Shown: one piece after another, positions 1-29,029 of the stretch
How positions within the stretch are numbered: the first letter of the stretch is position 1
Layout: every line of letters starts with the position of its first letter
NCBI GenBank assembly: GCA_000499405.2
Contig: HG738139.1
Span: 6,162,616 to 6,226,615, forward strand
Origin: Onchocerca volvulus
Taxonomy: Eukaryota; Nematoda; Chromadorea; Rhabditida; Onchocercidae
Direction: 5' to 3'
Length of the DNA: 64,000 nt
Position numbers and translations under genes: made by a program
Notes under the pieces: generated by a model
Databases searched by the model: none
Seen by the model: only the letters and a program-made list of their open reading frames with translations
Told to the model about the DNA's origin: nothing

Positions 1-63
1 ATAATGGAGTTTTTCGTTCAAAGAAAGCGGTAATTTGAATAAATAGATAAGAAAAAATATTAC

Positions 64-267
64 TGTCAACTTGTCTGCAATGAGTTTGTCAGCTTCTTTA
101 TATGGTTTTAAAATAGCATCTTGATCATTCACATCTTCGACCTCCATATCTTCAAATTCCGCAAATTCGTTATCCATTTCTGCGGCTGCATTACTAAATC
201 GCAATAGTTGACTAATAATTATTATCCATATTGTGAATAGACCATTCGTAAGCGATGGCCACATCAT
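64..267 (-). CDS. CCDC47: First exon of a probable CCDC47 (PAT complex) homologue; gene continues past the left edge
   Basis: The exon reads from an ATG at 267 down to a GT donor after position 64, giving 68 codons ending in phase 0. It starts with a hydrophobic signal-peptide-like stretch (about residues 9-28, WIIIISQLLRF then SNAAA). An acidic segment follows, with NEFAEFEDMEVEDV, which closely resembles the luminal acidic start of CCDC47 (NDFAEFED in the human protein, as I recall it). CCDC47 is an ER membrane protein of the PAT/multipass translocon that assists insertion of multi-span proteins. A TTTGCAG acceptor at 273-279 on the minus strand lies just before the ATG and supports this start by trans-splicing. 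Only this exon is visible and the match rests on a short acidic motif, so the identity is probable, not certain. The gene is divergent from GCN1. Confidence 0.5.
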
Positions 268-1067
268 AACATCTGCAAATTCTTGAATTAGGCAAATTAG
301 CCATTATTAAACAACTTAAAATATAAATTTGTCGGTTAAATATAAATCTGAGTAGTTCGGACTACAAAAAATGTTACAGATCAATCCAGCGGTCACCTTA
401 AGTACTGATAAAAAGTTCTCAGAAAAAAAATATCAAAGAAAAAATTCCCTCAAACTTTCCATTCATCAAATCGATTTTGTCTTATGTTAGCAACTAAAAT
501 AGAATATTGCTCAAATAATGCAAATGATACGAGGCTAACATGGCATGAGAGAACAGTGGCGTACAGTTCCAGATTATTAAATCCTAGCACTGCCACAAAT
601 GTATCTAACATTCTCCAAAGGTCTTAAGGAAACAATCTAGATGATTTCTGGCTGTAATGCCTTAATCTAGCCTAATTTGAAAATAATTTAATAAGTGGGT
701 TTCAGAAATGATTTAATAATAAAATTATCCGTAGTGGTCATCCAGTATTGTACTTGTAAATAAAATTTTCTTCATACTCTTCTCTTTCCCGTCCTTTCCC
801 CATGCACTTGCTAATTCGTAACTTCACCAACCACCTGCTGTTTAACAGCACTTTGAACAGATTATCACAAAACTGGTAGCTAATCGATTCGAAACCCGTT
901 GATAGGGCTATTGTGCAATCTTTTAAAGGTCAAAAAGAAATTGAGGTACAAAGGAGATCCACTTGGATCTCGGAGGATACCAGGAGAACTTAGCTTTTCA
1001 AAAGACGGTGAAAGTGAACTATAAATAGATTGATCATGGATTGTCGTTTTAGGTGTTATTCGTTTCT
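268..1067. promoter_or_regulatory. Divergent intergenic region between CCDC47-like gene and GCN1
   Basis: About 800 bases separate the two divergently transcribed starts and must carry both promoters. The segment is AT-rich and has no open frame worth calling. Acceptor-like sites occur at both ends (TTTGCAG on the minus strand near 273-279; CGTTTTAG on the plus strand ending at 1052). No clear TATA box or repeated motif was recognised. Confidence 0.5.
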
Positions 1068-18989
<17,922 letters not shown>

Positions 18990-20284
18990 TACTTGGCTTT
19001 CCTATGTCCCTTAATGTTTTTGCTGAAGGTTCATAAACCTGGACGTTATATTTAATCTTTACTTGTTATTGTTCATTGGCATTGTTATTTCTCATTTGTT
19101 AATAAATACTGAATTATTTGGTACTCAGTCCATTTAACTATTACTACTCATCTAATAATGTGCTTGAATTCTTAACTGAAATTTGAGTTCTAATGACTAA
19201 TTCAAATATTTGTATTCCATATTTAGTCCGGAATAGTTATTGTTTCGGTACCTCTATTCCATTTTGTAAAATTAGTGGAAAAAGTTCCTTACATTTAACC
19301 AATATGTCTAAACTTTCACTCTTTCTTCTCGAACGGTCAGAAACCAGCAATACACATTTTTTGGCTTAGAGGCTAGCGTTAATATATATTTCTTACTTCT
19401 GAAATAATATTGGAAAGTATATTCCTTTCAAAGATTTTCATGACCATAAATCTGCTAATTAAGTCTGTTGATTCATAAAAGACTGAAATCTGCTGCTGTA
19501 ACCTTTTTATCTTTGTGTTATCATCACATTACGCAAGCGTTTTCTTTATTCTAATGTAATTATTCAATTTTATGAAATTTTTTGATCTACTGAAAGAATG
19601 TTACTATAACTCGGAGGAGTGAACACTGATCTATGCAAATATACAATTTAGGACCATAAATAAGTATTAAGATGGAAATGGTGGACAAGTTTTATTATAC
19701 TAAATACTAATAGTGAAGACTGGGATCTACAAGAATTGTTCCATTTCAAAACTTACCAATAATTATGTAGAAATAAAAAGTGCTGAAATAAGTTTCCTGC
19801 AACGGCAATTATGGTTTCGTTCAGGATTAGGCTGGAGATAAGTGGCTGAGGGCTATTATAATTCAGTTTTTCCAAACATTAAAAAATAATTCAAAACAAG
19901 TTCGGAAGTTAAGAGGTCCTTGATGTGGTTTTATATATAATTTTTTTTTTTTTTAAATCGTTTCATTGTTTTATTTTCGTTATTTGAAATCGTTATTATT
20001 ACTTCAAAAATGTATCACACAGCAGATTTCAAATATATTGATTTGAACAGCATCATTCATTTATCTTCTAGGATCTCCTGATTTGAAATAATGTTCAAAA
20101 TTGAATTGTTCAATGCTTAATCATAACTTTTTTCAAAGGATGAAATATTGGGAAATGTCTGCACTATCATTTACTTCTTGAAATGAAACTTTGAAATAAA
20201 TGTCACCTTTTCAATGAAGTTAATATTTTTTCCCTTTGAAAAGAATTAAACCTATTAATTTTGATTGTGAATAATTTGATTAAT
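18990..20284. other. Intergenic region downstream of GCN1
   Basis: This holds the GCN1 3' UTR, with a polyadenylation-type AATAAA at 19101-19106 on the plus strand. The rest is AT-rich sequence with poly-T tracts. I see no supportable gene in it. It ends at the stop of the proposed minus-strand gene. Confidence 0.5.
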
Positions 20285-21868
20285 TTACAGCTCAGATTTG
20301 GTCAGTTCAGTTTTATCATCCTCAATTATCTCCTTCAAAGGTTTTTGGAGAATATTGCTTTTTTTATAAATCCTATTTTTTGTTCTTATGAAAGAGAAAA
20401 AATATTTAAAACATGTTTTCTTTCCTGGAATTGTTTCTGAAACTTCTTTCCCATCAACTCTTTTGTACTGTCCGATTAAAATGCTGTGATAATGCATAGC
20501 AAATTTCGACTTCTACTTATTCTTGCTCCTTTCTACATAATCAGAATTATCATATTAGTATTCAGAACCCCTATAATCAGAACAAAGTGTTGATAACATT
20601 TTATACCTGATATCCTAACACATTATTACCTGAAATACAAATTTCTTCTGCAATTGATTGACAAATCTGATAAAATTAACTAAGCCAGGTAGAAAAATTC
20701 AATGTAAAGATGATTTAATAGGCAAATTCTGTAGAAAAGTGAATTATTATTATTGACGAAAGTATCACAACATTTGTTGCATTGTGTTGATTGATTGAAA
20801 AGGAAATAATGGCTTACTTTATATTCAGGTAGAATATAAATCATATGAAACTTATCCTTGTCAACAATTATCGGATAAGATCGCCAATTCGATGCATCAA
20901 TTCCAGAAAGATAATTAGTCCTTGGCTTATTTGAACACTTGTATTATAATTTTAAAAAGGTTGGCATAAAAGGAAAAAATTACAGATGGAATCAGCAAAA
21001 TGTCCAATATTTAGGACTAATTTCAAACTTTTTAGAAATTACTTTCGAGCTACAATTTGTAAATAAATAATCTAGAAAAGAAAAGTGTATTGCAACTTGT
21101 GCATAACAACAACAACCAATTCTCCTGACCAAAATTCCATCGACGATATTATCACTGACATTGTACAAGAATAATAGGACGACAATTCGCAAAAATCCTT
21201 TTTATTTACTGTAAACTAAACAACATATAATACATATGGGTGTGATTTGCAAATTTTTGTTTTATAATTTTTAGCCTTAATCAAATGTAATGCAATATTG
21301 ATTTTAAAAAAAAAAAAGTATTGTTGATCTTCTGAGTCTTGGGAATTTTGTTTTTATCTTCATACCTGCCAGATCGATCAGATCGATTGGCTTCTTCGGA
21401 AAATCTTTTCGTTCAAATACTAAAACATCATATATAAAACAACGAAAAATTCATCAAAATAGCAGCGTTGCCTCAAACATCAAGCAATCCGCAATAACAG
21501 TAATCAAAAGTCGTTATCAGTTTCTGCAAGATAAATATTCATATCATGAACAATCTGACCAACTTATCTGTATGCAGGAAAAATTCTTCCTATCATTTAT
21601 TTATTTTAGATGTGATTGTAACTATTCTTAAGGAAGTGAAGTGAAGCATAAAAAACTTTCCATAAAGATCAAATCGTGAAATAGTTCATTCAAAAAAAAA
21701 TGAGATGAGTGTTCTTTGATCTAGAGAATATAAACAACAGCGATATAGAATAAATCTCGTCGTTCTTTATTTTACCTCAAGTAATGATAAATTGTTTAGA
21801 AAGTTCTTAATGGACGTTGTTACTTCATCTACTTGATCCAGTAATCCACAGATATTTGCTGTTATGTA
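20285..21868 (-). CDS. Proposed unrecognised multi-exon gene, function unknown (3' part)
   Basis: Six minus-strand exon-like blocks join with matching reading phases: 21776-21868 (phase 0 in, 0 out), 21499-21523 (0 to 1, only 25 nt and the weakest), 21366-21419 (1 to 1), 21117-21208 (1 to 0), 20818-20937 (0 to 0) and 20285-20467 (0, TAA stop at 20285-20287). Acceptors include TTTTAG, CTTGCAG and GTTTACAG; donors include GTAAAA, GTATGA and GTAAGC, but GTTGTT and GTTATT are weak. The peptide contains ICGLLDQVDEVTTSIKNFL, FERKDFPKKPIDLIDLAG, FCELSSYYSCTMSV, NWRSYPIIVDKDKFHMIYIL and a lysine-rich tail. I recognise no family. The upstream exons and start were not found. Single blocks this short arise by chance in AT-rich DNA; the phase agreement is the main support. 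Confidence 0.42.
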
Positions 21869-24022
21869 CTATTATTGTTTGCTTGATGCTTGAGACAATG
21901 CTTCTGGTAATTAATTAGATTTGAAATTAATTTTATGCAAAGAGCATCTCATTTTGAATTATTATTTATGGATATTAAAAAGAAATTTCAGCGTTTTCTC
22001 CAATATTCGTATGTTTACAAAGGTTAAATTATGTTTGATTTCATTTGAAATATCTCATATATACTTAATATGTCTTTCCTGTTCATTTAAATCTGTTAAT
22101 AATGAAAGAAGTTCAGTTCGATGTAGTTATAACAAAATGGATACCAATAAAGTACTATAGCTTTAGGAAAGATGAAAAGATCTCAATTCAGTTCAGCGAA
22201 AGTGTCGCTAGAAACTTAAAAAATGACCGCAAGTGTATACAATTGTGACAACAGAATTCATAAACTGTGAACTGATGACATAAAAAAAATAAAATTTCGA
22301 ATAGAAATACATTTCTACAAATTTGCAAAGTCTCAACCTGACTTTTTTTCAGGAACTTAATCGGATATCACTATTTCCCGAGCAAAACCATATACCCTTT
22401 AAATTGAATCCTTAAATTTTTCTGTGACGTTATATGAAACTGAAACAATAGTTGCACAATTTTTTAAATACTAAAAATGCATGAAAAAACATGCAGAACT
22501 TTACTGAAAAACGAAAAATTAAAAATTAATTTTTTCTGAACTTAGATCAAGCAATCATCAATTTGTACAATGTTGGGAATTCATTGTTGCTCATTCAGAA
22601 AAAGTTTTTCAAATTCTTCCTTTCCAGACACTTCTCTCTGGAAAACTTGTCTTAACTGAATAACCATGATTTCCAGCTTGACAGAAATTAATAATTAATT
22701 GGTTTAAGTTCAGAAAAACTTCGCACAAACAAAGAAATAAATTAGAAAAGTGGTAAAATGTGGACTTGAGATGACAGAATTTGAAATTGAAGGAAACATT
22801 TGTTCTATTTTTTCCAAAATACCGATCGGAAAATTCGGTCGTTTTTCGAAATTTCTCTAGGACTGGAAGCATCTATTTATAATATTTCAAATCTTGATTA
22901 GTCTTGAGTGAAATCGAAAATTTCTCATCTGCCTATGACTGCGCGACTCATTTAATTATCAGCTGAAGATGTGCCATTGTTCTAGCAGATTATTGATTAT
23001 CATTCGAAATCCAACCCCAAAAATGATAAATTTGAATGTAAAAATTCGCAGGATTTTCACTCTTCTCACCGAAATGAAAAGTTCACTGAAAATTGTATTG
23101 TTTACTTTTCTGCGTGCTTAATTGCAGTAATTGCAATGTCACAAATGTCACCATTATTCCTCCAGCCACTCCTGATCTCTTAGATTCCATAAATTGATAT
23201 TCTTTCTCGTCCCAATTAGATTAGCAATTAAAAATTAGTATTTTTCAATGGATGTTAAATCTATTGATGGATTCAACAACATAGTTGACAATAATGTCAT
23301 CAAATCATGCAGGATGATTGACGGTTCCAAATTTCTCATACCTTCGCACGCTTCAATATTTCAAATTGTCGTTTGGAATTTATATGATTTTAAAAACCTA
23401 ATTACAATAATTCCGGTTGGAATTTCATATAAAACATGGAGGATTTCAAATATATTTGGGGAAAAGAGTTCGTGGCTTCTGTAAGCAATATCTCTCTATG
23501 ATCATCAGATATTTTTGATAATCTCTAATTAATCAAATCTTTCCCAATTAAACAACGCTCGTCATAAAATCTTGAAAACTGCAAATAATAAAGATGATTT
23601 TGCCAAATAAATTAGGAAATAAGTAGTAGGAACTCAAATAAATAAAATGCTTTATAAAGAGTCAAATTTCAATCCAGTTGACCTTTCATTTTCCCATCTG
23701 TTAGTTGACCTTTTCTTTATCGTACCTCTTTTCATGCTGATTTCTTCCCCTGAACTCACTCACTCAGTTAGGTAAATCATCTGATCATCTCATGTTAAGA
23801 TTATACATCTAAAATTACATACCTTTGCAAGTTTGAAACATTTTCAAAGATGTTCTTCCTTCCTGCTCTCATCACAGCCGACATTCTAGAATGTTCAAAT
23901 CTTGCGGTTCCAATTTTGCAGCACTCTCTGTGCTACTTCTGCAATTTGCAAGAAATCAGTCAAATTTCAATTAAATAAAGGTCACATATGACGTCATGAA
24001 ATTTGTGAGGATGTGGGTAGTC
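21869..24022. other. Gene-poor region
   Basis: The 5' exons of the proposed minus-strand gene should lie here, but I could not identify them. Open frames of 80-90 codons occur (for example minus 22609-22872 and plus 23248-23484). That number is expected by chance at this base composition, and none shows convincing splice sites or a known motif. Confidence 0.4.
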
Positions 24023-24095
24023 GACCCTGTGGCCTAATGGACAAGGCATCTGACTTCTAATCAGGGGATTGCAGGTTCGAGTCCTGCCAGGGTCG
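24023..24095 (+). tRNA. tRNA-Arg (anticodon TCT)
   Basis: A complete 73-base cloverleaf without an intron. The acceptor stem GACCCTG pairs with CAGGGTC (24088-24094), followed by discriminator G. The anticodon stem TCTGA/TCAGG holds loop CTTCTAA with anticodon TCT, which reads AGA arginine codons. The T arm is GCAGG-TTCGAGT-CCTGC, and it supplies the pol III B box (GGTTCGAGTCC, 24074-24084). The D-arm supplies the A box near TGGCCTAATGG. The first downstream T4 run on the plus strand, a likely pol III stop, is at about 24135-24138. AGA is expected to be a favoured arginine codon in an AT-rich genome. Confidence 0.97.
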
Positions 24096-25427
24096 CTTAA
24101 CATATAATTAAAAAATGGCTGTTGTCGGCGCTCCTTTTGGAAAATTAATGACAAAGATATAATATGATGTTAATTTCAGAACTTCTTGTTGTCCAGAGAT
24201 TTTGAACATTAATTACTTTTTTCAAAAAAAAGTGGTTGGTATAGTTTTGAAGAGATTTGAATTCGAATCATTTCTACAGAATTTCGAAATGTCTGGTAAA
24301 TGATGAAACATCATATAACTACTTTTTTGCAAATTATCTAGGAAACTTTTTTCAACTTATCTGAGACAAGAGCACAAGAATTATGATGTAATAAAGGATG
24401 GTCTTTCGGGGTAAAGTGTAACTGACATTTTAAGAAATGATTAAAGAGAAGTATGCCAAATCAGAACTATAAGCCTTAATGGTTACTAAATTTCTTACCT
24501 CTTTGACCGAATTTCTATCACCCTTTGACCTCGTTCTTATCTTATCATTCTCCCCTTCTTTTTACCCTTGTGCCGTAAATCAACTACGAAGAAGAATGAG
24601 TGTCATCTCACTTTCGTCTCGTCTTGTGCTTGCGTTCCATTATTTTCCATCCGGCCTCTTGCATATTTCTTTATCGAATGATTTATTCGATTCTTGCTGA
24701 TTGTCTTTGACGCTTTTTCCTGTTTGCAATATCTTTGCAAGCGTATCACGCTGATATCACGTAGCGTGATAGTATCCATTCTTTCCACGTCTTTTCCAAT
24801 CGGAACTTGCACAAACATATAAGAAAAATACTATCAGAGTCAAAGACAATCCTTTTCATTTTTCCACAATGTAATTTGATCGAATTGCCAAGAATTTACA
24901 AAAGCCTGACAGTGTTTTTCACCAACATAACGATAATTTTTAGAAATCTTTATGCTTCAAAATCTTCGTCAACATTTTGAAAATACATGTAAGAGATCGT
25001 TATCACAATAGTTTATCTTCTCCCAATCATTTATCTTACCCACTTTTACATATCTTTTTCAATTATATTTCATTATTCTTCGAATTTTCAAGGACAACTT
25101 CACCGGTAATGTTAAATGTTTTTAGAATTCTTTAATCCATCTCGAAAATTCGACATTTGGAGACACATTTGACAAATTTAAATTGAAATCTTCTAACAAT
25201 ATCAGTAAATTCAATAAATTTTTGACAATCGAAAAAACATAAGAAATAATTTTGTCATATGTATATTGTACCATTCAGTCAGTAACTCAAACATTATTGC
25301 TAAATTCTATTCATTACAATCGAAAAATTTCAAATTAAACAAGCAGATAATATACGTTAGCTGTTTCCTAATTGAACTTAAAAGTATTGATTCCATCGTT
25401 CGTCACTTTATTTCATTACAGTAATAT
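24096..25427. other. Intergenic region with inverted-repeat cluster
   Basis: Besides the inverted repeats at 24673-24851, this stretch is AT-rich. Overlapping open frames of about 70 codons on both strands at 24479-24818 cross the repeats and have no recognisable motif. A TTCATTACAG acceptor-like site ends at 25421, just before the next gene. Confidence 0.5.
24673..24851. repeat. Nested inverted repeats (possible fold-back element remnant)
   Basis: Three exact inverted repeats lie within 180 bases. ATCGAAT at 24673-24679 pairs with ATTCGAT at 24685-24691. GATTGTCTTTGAC at 24699-24711 pairs with GTCAAAGACAATC at 24839-24851. TATCACGCT at 24744-24752 pairs with AGCGTGATA at 24763-24771, inside the second pair. 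The arrangement could be a miniature fold-back element or a transcribed hairpin. No target-site duplication was recognised. Confidence 0.5.
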
Positions 25428-28032
25428 ATGTTTACTTTATCGGTGTTTGCTACATTATTCGCTGCCGTTACTGTAGATAGCTTAATACTGTATTATCCTG
25501 CTTATCCGCAATATGTTGTGTCCAAACATCTGCGAAATTTCGAAAGGAACGCTCCACCAGAGTTTGTAATAAATAATTACATTATACTATTTTACTCAAG
25601 AAGAAAGGGAGGAATTTTCTATGAAACGATTTTTAAACTTTGATTTGAACCATTATCGTCATTGGAAACATTCAAATCTGATATGTTTCTATTCAGAATT
25701 TTACTTTTTGCAAAAATAAAAAAATTTCGAAGTCTTGATGATTTTTCAGAATTTTTGCCAAAGATCCGAACATACCATCTTCCGGTATAGTGTTCCTCAA
25801 AAAAAAAAATTTACGGGAGAGCCTGTCCAATCTTCAAGGTATGCAGACAAAGAGTTTTTTGTTTTTTGAGTTTTTCAATTACAGACAATTCAAAGCGTCC
25901 CTTATTGTTTGCAAAATGGATGAACTTATAACGCATTACCTTATTTTTTAATGTCTAAATTAACAAACGTCTTCATTTTCAAAAATTTTGCTGACTTTCA
26001 TTTGTGAATTTTAATTTTTGTTTGTCTTGCAACATTCTTAAGATTAAATTCAATCAAAAACCTTCTTTTACAAATTTTACATGGCAATTATTTGGGAAAG
26101 TTAGTCCTTCTCCTTTCTGACAAAGTTGAAGTTTTGGACCCGAAATTCGCTCATGCTTCTGCTTCATGTTCACTTCGATTATTTCCGGATTTAAAAATTT
26201 TACAATTTGATTGAAAAGAACTTTAATTGAAAGAACCAGAGTGAAAGAAATGAAATCAAATGACTTGCAAATGATTGTAATTTTCACTAATTAACGAACT
26301 CGGTAACTACGGGACAAAAACTTAATTATGAGAACATTTTGCAGACGAATCAGATTTGAAGAAAAGTAGCAATCAACAGAAGCTCCATTCAGATCGAAGT
26401 GATGCTAAGCTTCGAAAAGTGGAAACAGTTCATGAGACTGGTATTACTACAAACAGCACGGTAAGCGATTAATTTTCCGATTAAAAACTATTTGAAGTAA
26501 TTTTAAATTTTCTTCATTTTTGAATTTTAATTGGACTTTAGATTATATTAAATTAACTTTAATCTACCGTATAAAGCACAACCATTTAATTTGTGAATAA
26601 ACATTTTCAATTGAATCCAGTCAGTTTGTGAAATCGATATCTATTGTGGGTCATATACTATTTTTTCTCCACCTTTACGATCAAAATGAAGAGAAAAAAT
26701 AGTTGAATTACATCATTTTTTATCATCAAAACAATATGAGATTGTAATTTGAAATGATTGCATTCAACTGTTGCATTCGCTTCTTTTCAAAATAAACGAA
26801 AGATTCAATAGATATTTTATTGGGTTTGATGAAGTATCAAGTTCCTTAGACAAGGAAATACCAGGATATTTAGTTGGTAGTGAATCAAATAATCATTATA
26901 ATCCTAATTAATTAATTCTCCTTGTAATGAATTTATTTATTCACGATATTATACGTATCATACAGCTAAGCAAATCAGATTTACATGATTTACGAAGTGA
27001 AAATTATAATAAAAACAATGATTTAAGAAGAAAAGTACATTTTCGGACTTCTCGGACTTATATCACTTTGTTTCAGAACAAATCATCAACGTTATCTCCA
27101 TCTCCGGTTAAATCAGCACAAGTTCAAGTTACCACATCTCCTGCTGCTGGTGTAAGTTCAATAACACTACAGGTAAATTTTTATTATATAGCCTATATAC
27201 CTAAAAATCAACAAAAAAAAAAAAAAGAAAAGAAAGGAAAATTTGTAAAATTCGGGAAAAAAAAGTAAATGAAAAGTTAAACTGAAACAATATTTTTTAT
27301 CTAACACTCCAAGTATACAGTTGAAAATGGGCCAAACGAAACAGTTGCAGATAAAAGAACTTGAATAATATTACAATTCACTTCAGCAATCGAACAGTAA
27401 TCCGCTGCGATATTTTGTTGTTTTCGATTCTAAATCAAAGCAATTCACGACAAGCAATGAATCGAAATTTTCAAAATTTAACGAAAAGAGTACTGATTTG
27501 ATACTTTAATTTCTCCGCCTGTCCTTAACCTTTAACCTATTCGATAGTACTTGCAAAAAAAACTGAATAAAATTTATCCCTGCAATACTGAAATAACCAT
27601 TGCGAATTAATGTAAAATTTGGGATTGCTTGCTCCTAAGGAAACTTTCAGCGATCCAAAATAGTAATGTTTCCGTCGGATGATGAAAGAAAAGAATCGCA
27701 AAATAATGAGACAAATTAGTATTTTTTCAATTCCTAAGTGTACGAAAGATGAAAGAAAAAATGTTAATTTAATATTCAAAATATAATTAATAATTTTGAT
27801 TTTAGATAATGAACCAGTATCAAAGAAACCTTTGACCCCGCAATCGACGCAATATTATGAAGGGACTGCGCAACTAATTCCGCATGAAAATAACACAAAA
27901 GCTGTGTTGCTTGGCCGCCTTGATGAGTTTGGATCAGATGAAAGGTTAGAATCTATCGCAGATATTCCAGTATATATAATCGATAGTGACGCAATTGTTA
28001 AACCATTGGATCTTCTCTTCTTGAACGGTTAG
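25428..28032 (+). CDS. Secreted protein of unknown function (exon model incomplete)
   Basis: The ATG at 25428 opens a typical signal peptide (MFTLSVFATLFAAVTVDS) and follows a TTCATTACAG acceptor ending at 25421. Exon 1 runs to a GTAATA donor after 25565. Further exon-like blocks are a short one near 25751-25784 (reads IFAKDPNIPSS), 26345-26460 (ESDLKKSSNQQKLHSDRS), 26966-27034, 27077-27172 (serine/threonine/proline-rich, SPSPVKSAQVQVTTSP) and 27806-28032, which ends KPLDLLFLNG before TAG. AATAAA follows the stop at once (28033-28038). The middle exons agree in phase. The joins from exon 1 to 2 and into the last exon do not, so a short exon or another donor is missing. The product would be a small hydrophilic secreted protein. 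I recognise no family. Confidence 0.5.
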
Positions 28033-28038
28033 AATAAA

Positions 28039-29029
28039 GTGTTGCTTGCTTCTACGGTAATTTTTATTTCATATATTAAAATGTGAAATTATCAATGTTC
28101 TTCGCTATTGTTAAACTAATTTTTCCTCTTTTTCTTCGATCAAATAGTGCCATGATGACATCGTTTAATGATTATTGATAACAATGACTATTCCTAATCC
28201 TGCAATATTTTATTTAAAATTGAGCACAAATTGGTGGAAATGTTCTTTTCTATTCTTAAAACTAATCGCTTCAGAATTCTTCACATTCACATCTGATTAC
28301 AAAGCTGGTTTATCGTACTATAAATCAGTCACATCTTTTGACTGATAAACTGATGATTATGATCTCATCTTCTCTTTCGAATCTTATCGAGATTTACCTT
28401 CCGACAGTTTGAAAATTTAGTCATGCAAATTCTTGTCAGATTTACGAAGGATGATACACAATCACTGCAAGTATGTATGCAAATAATTTCCCATTGTTAA
28501 CGCATCAGTCATTCATTCTTTTTTTTTGATCAAATGCATGATTATCAATAAGAATTGTTCAAATAAAATAAACACAGAAGTAAATGACATTCAGTGTGTA
28601 GCAAAATGTTTTTACGTTTAATGATAGAAAACAAACATAAGATTTGCAAATTTCAAACCAAACGAAATTTTGAGATAAGAATCGTTGTTAATACAACCAA
28701 ATTAACTATTTGCATATTTCTTGAGGTTAATTATTATTCATATATTATATATGAACACTCTAACGGTCAAGTTTCTGAATGGTGTATGAATTGATTGAAG
28801 ACTGTAAACAAGTTTTTAGCTTACAGCACATTTCTGTTCAAATTCATTAATCGCTAATCTGTGATGAAGAAAGTTTTCAAAGTATTCCTTATACTTCTTG
28901 CCTTTTAAAGATTTATTTTTTTCGAAATCTTCGGAATGAAAATCAACGAAATATAAAAATTTCATTTGTCATCATGCGCACATATATCAAGCAAATGTTG
29001 AGAAATACTTCAATTTGTACGGAATTGTA
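28039..29029. other. Intergenic region
   Basis: AT-rich sequence between two convergent transcription units. Nothing beyond short chance frames was seen. Confidence 0.5.

Noticed and set aside
22104..22250. Plus-strand frame starting MKEVQFDVVITKW
   Set aside because: Short, no convincing acceptor or donor, and it conflicts in strand with the better-supported minus-strand exon chain nearby.
22609..22872. 87-codon minus-strand frame in the gene-poor region
   Set aside because: About one frame of this size is expected by chance in 5 kb at this composition. Splice sites do not connect it in phase to the proposed gene downstream.
23960..24154. Minus-strand frame containing a PGRTRTCNPLIRSQMPCPLG-like sequence
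   Set aside because: This is the antisense reading of the tRNA-Arg gene, a well-known false protein annotation.
24479..24818. Overlapping plus- and minus-strand frames of about 70 codons
   Set aside because: They cross the inverted-repeat cluster, overlap each other on opposite strands and show no motif.
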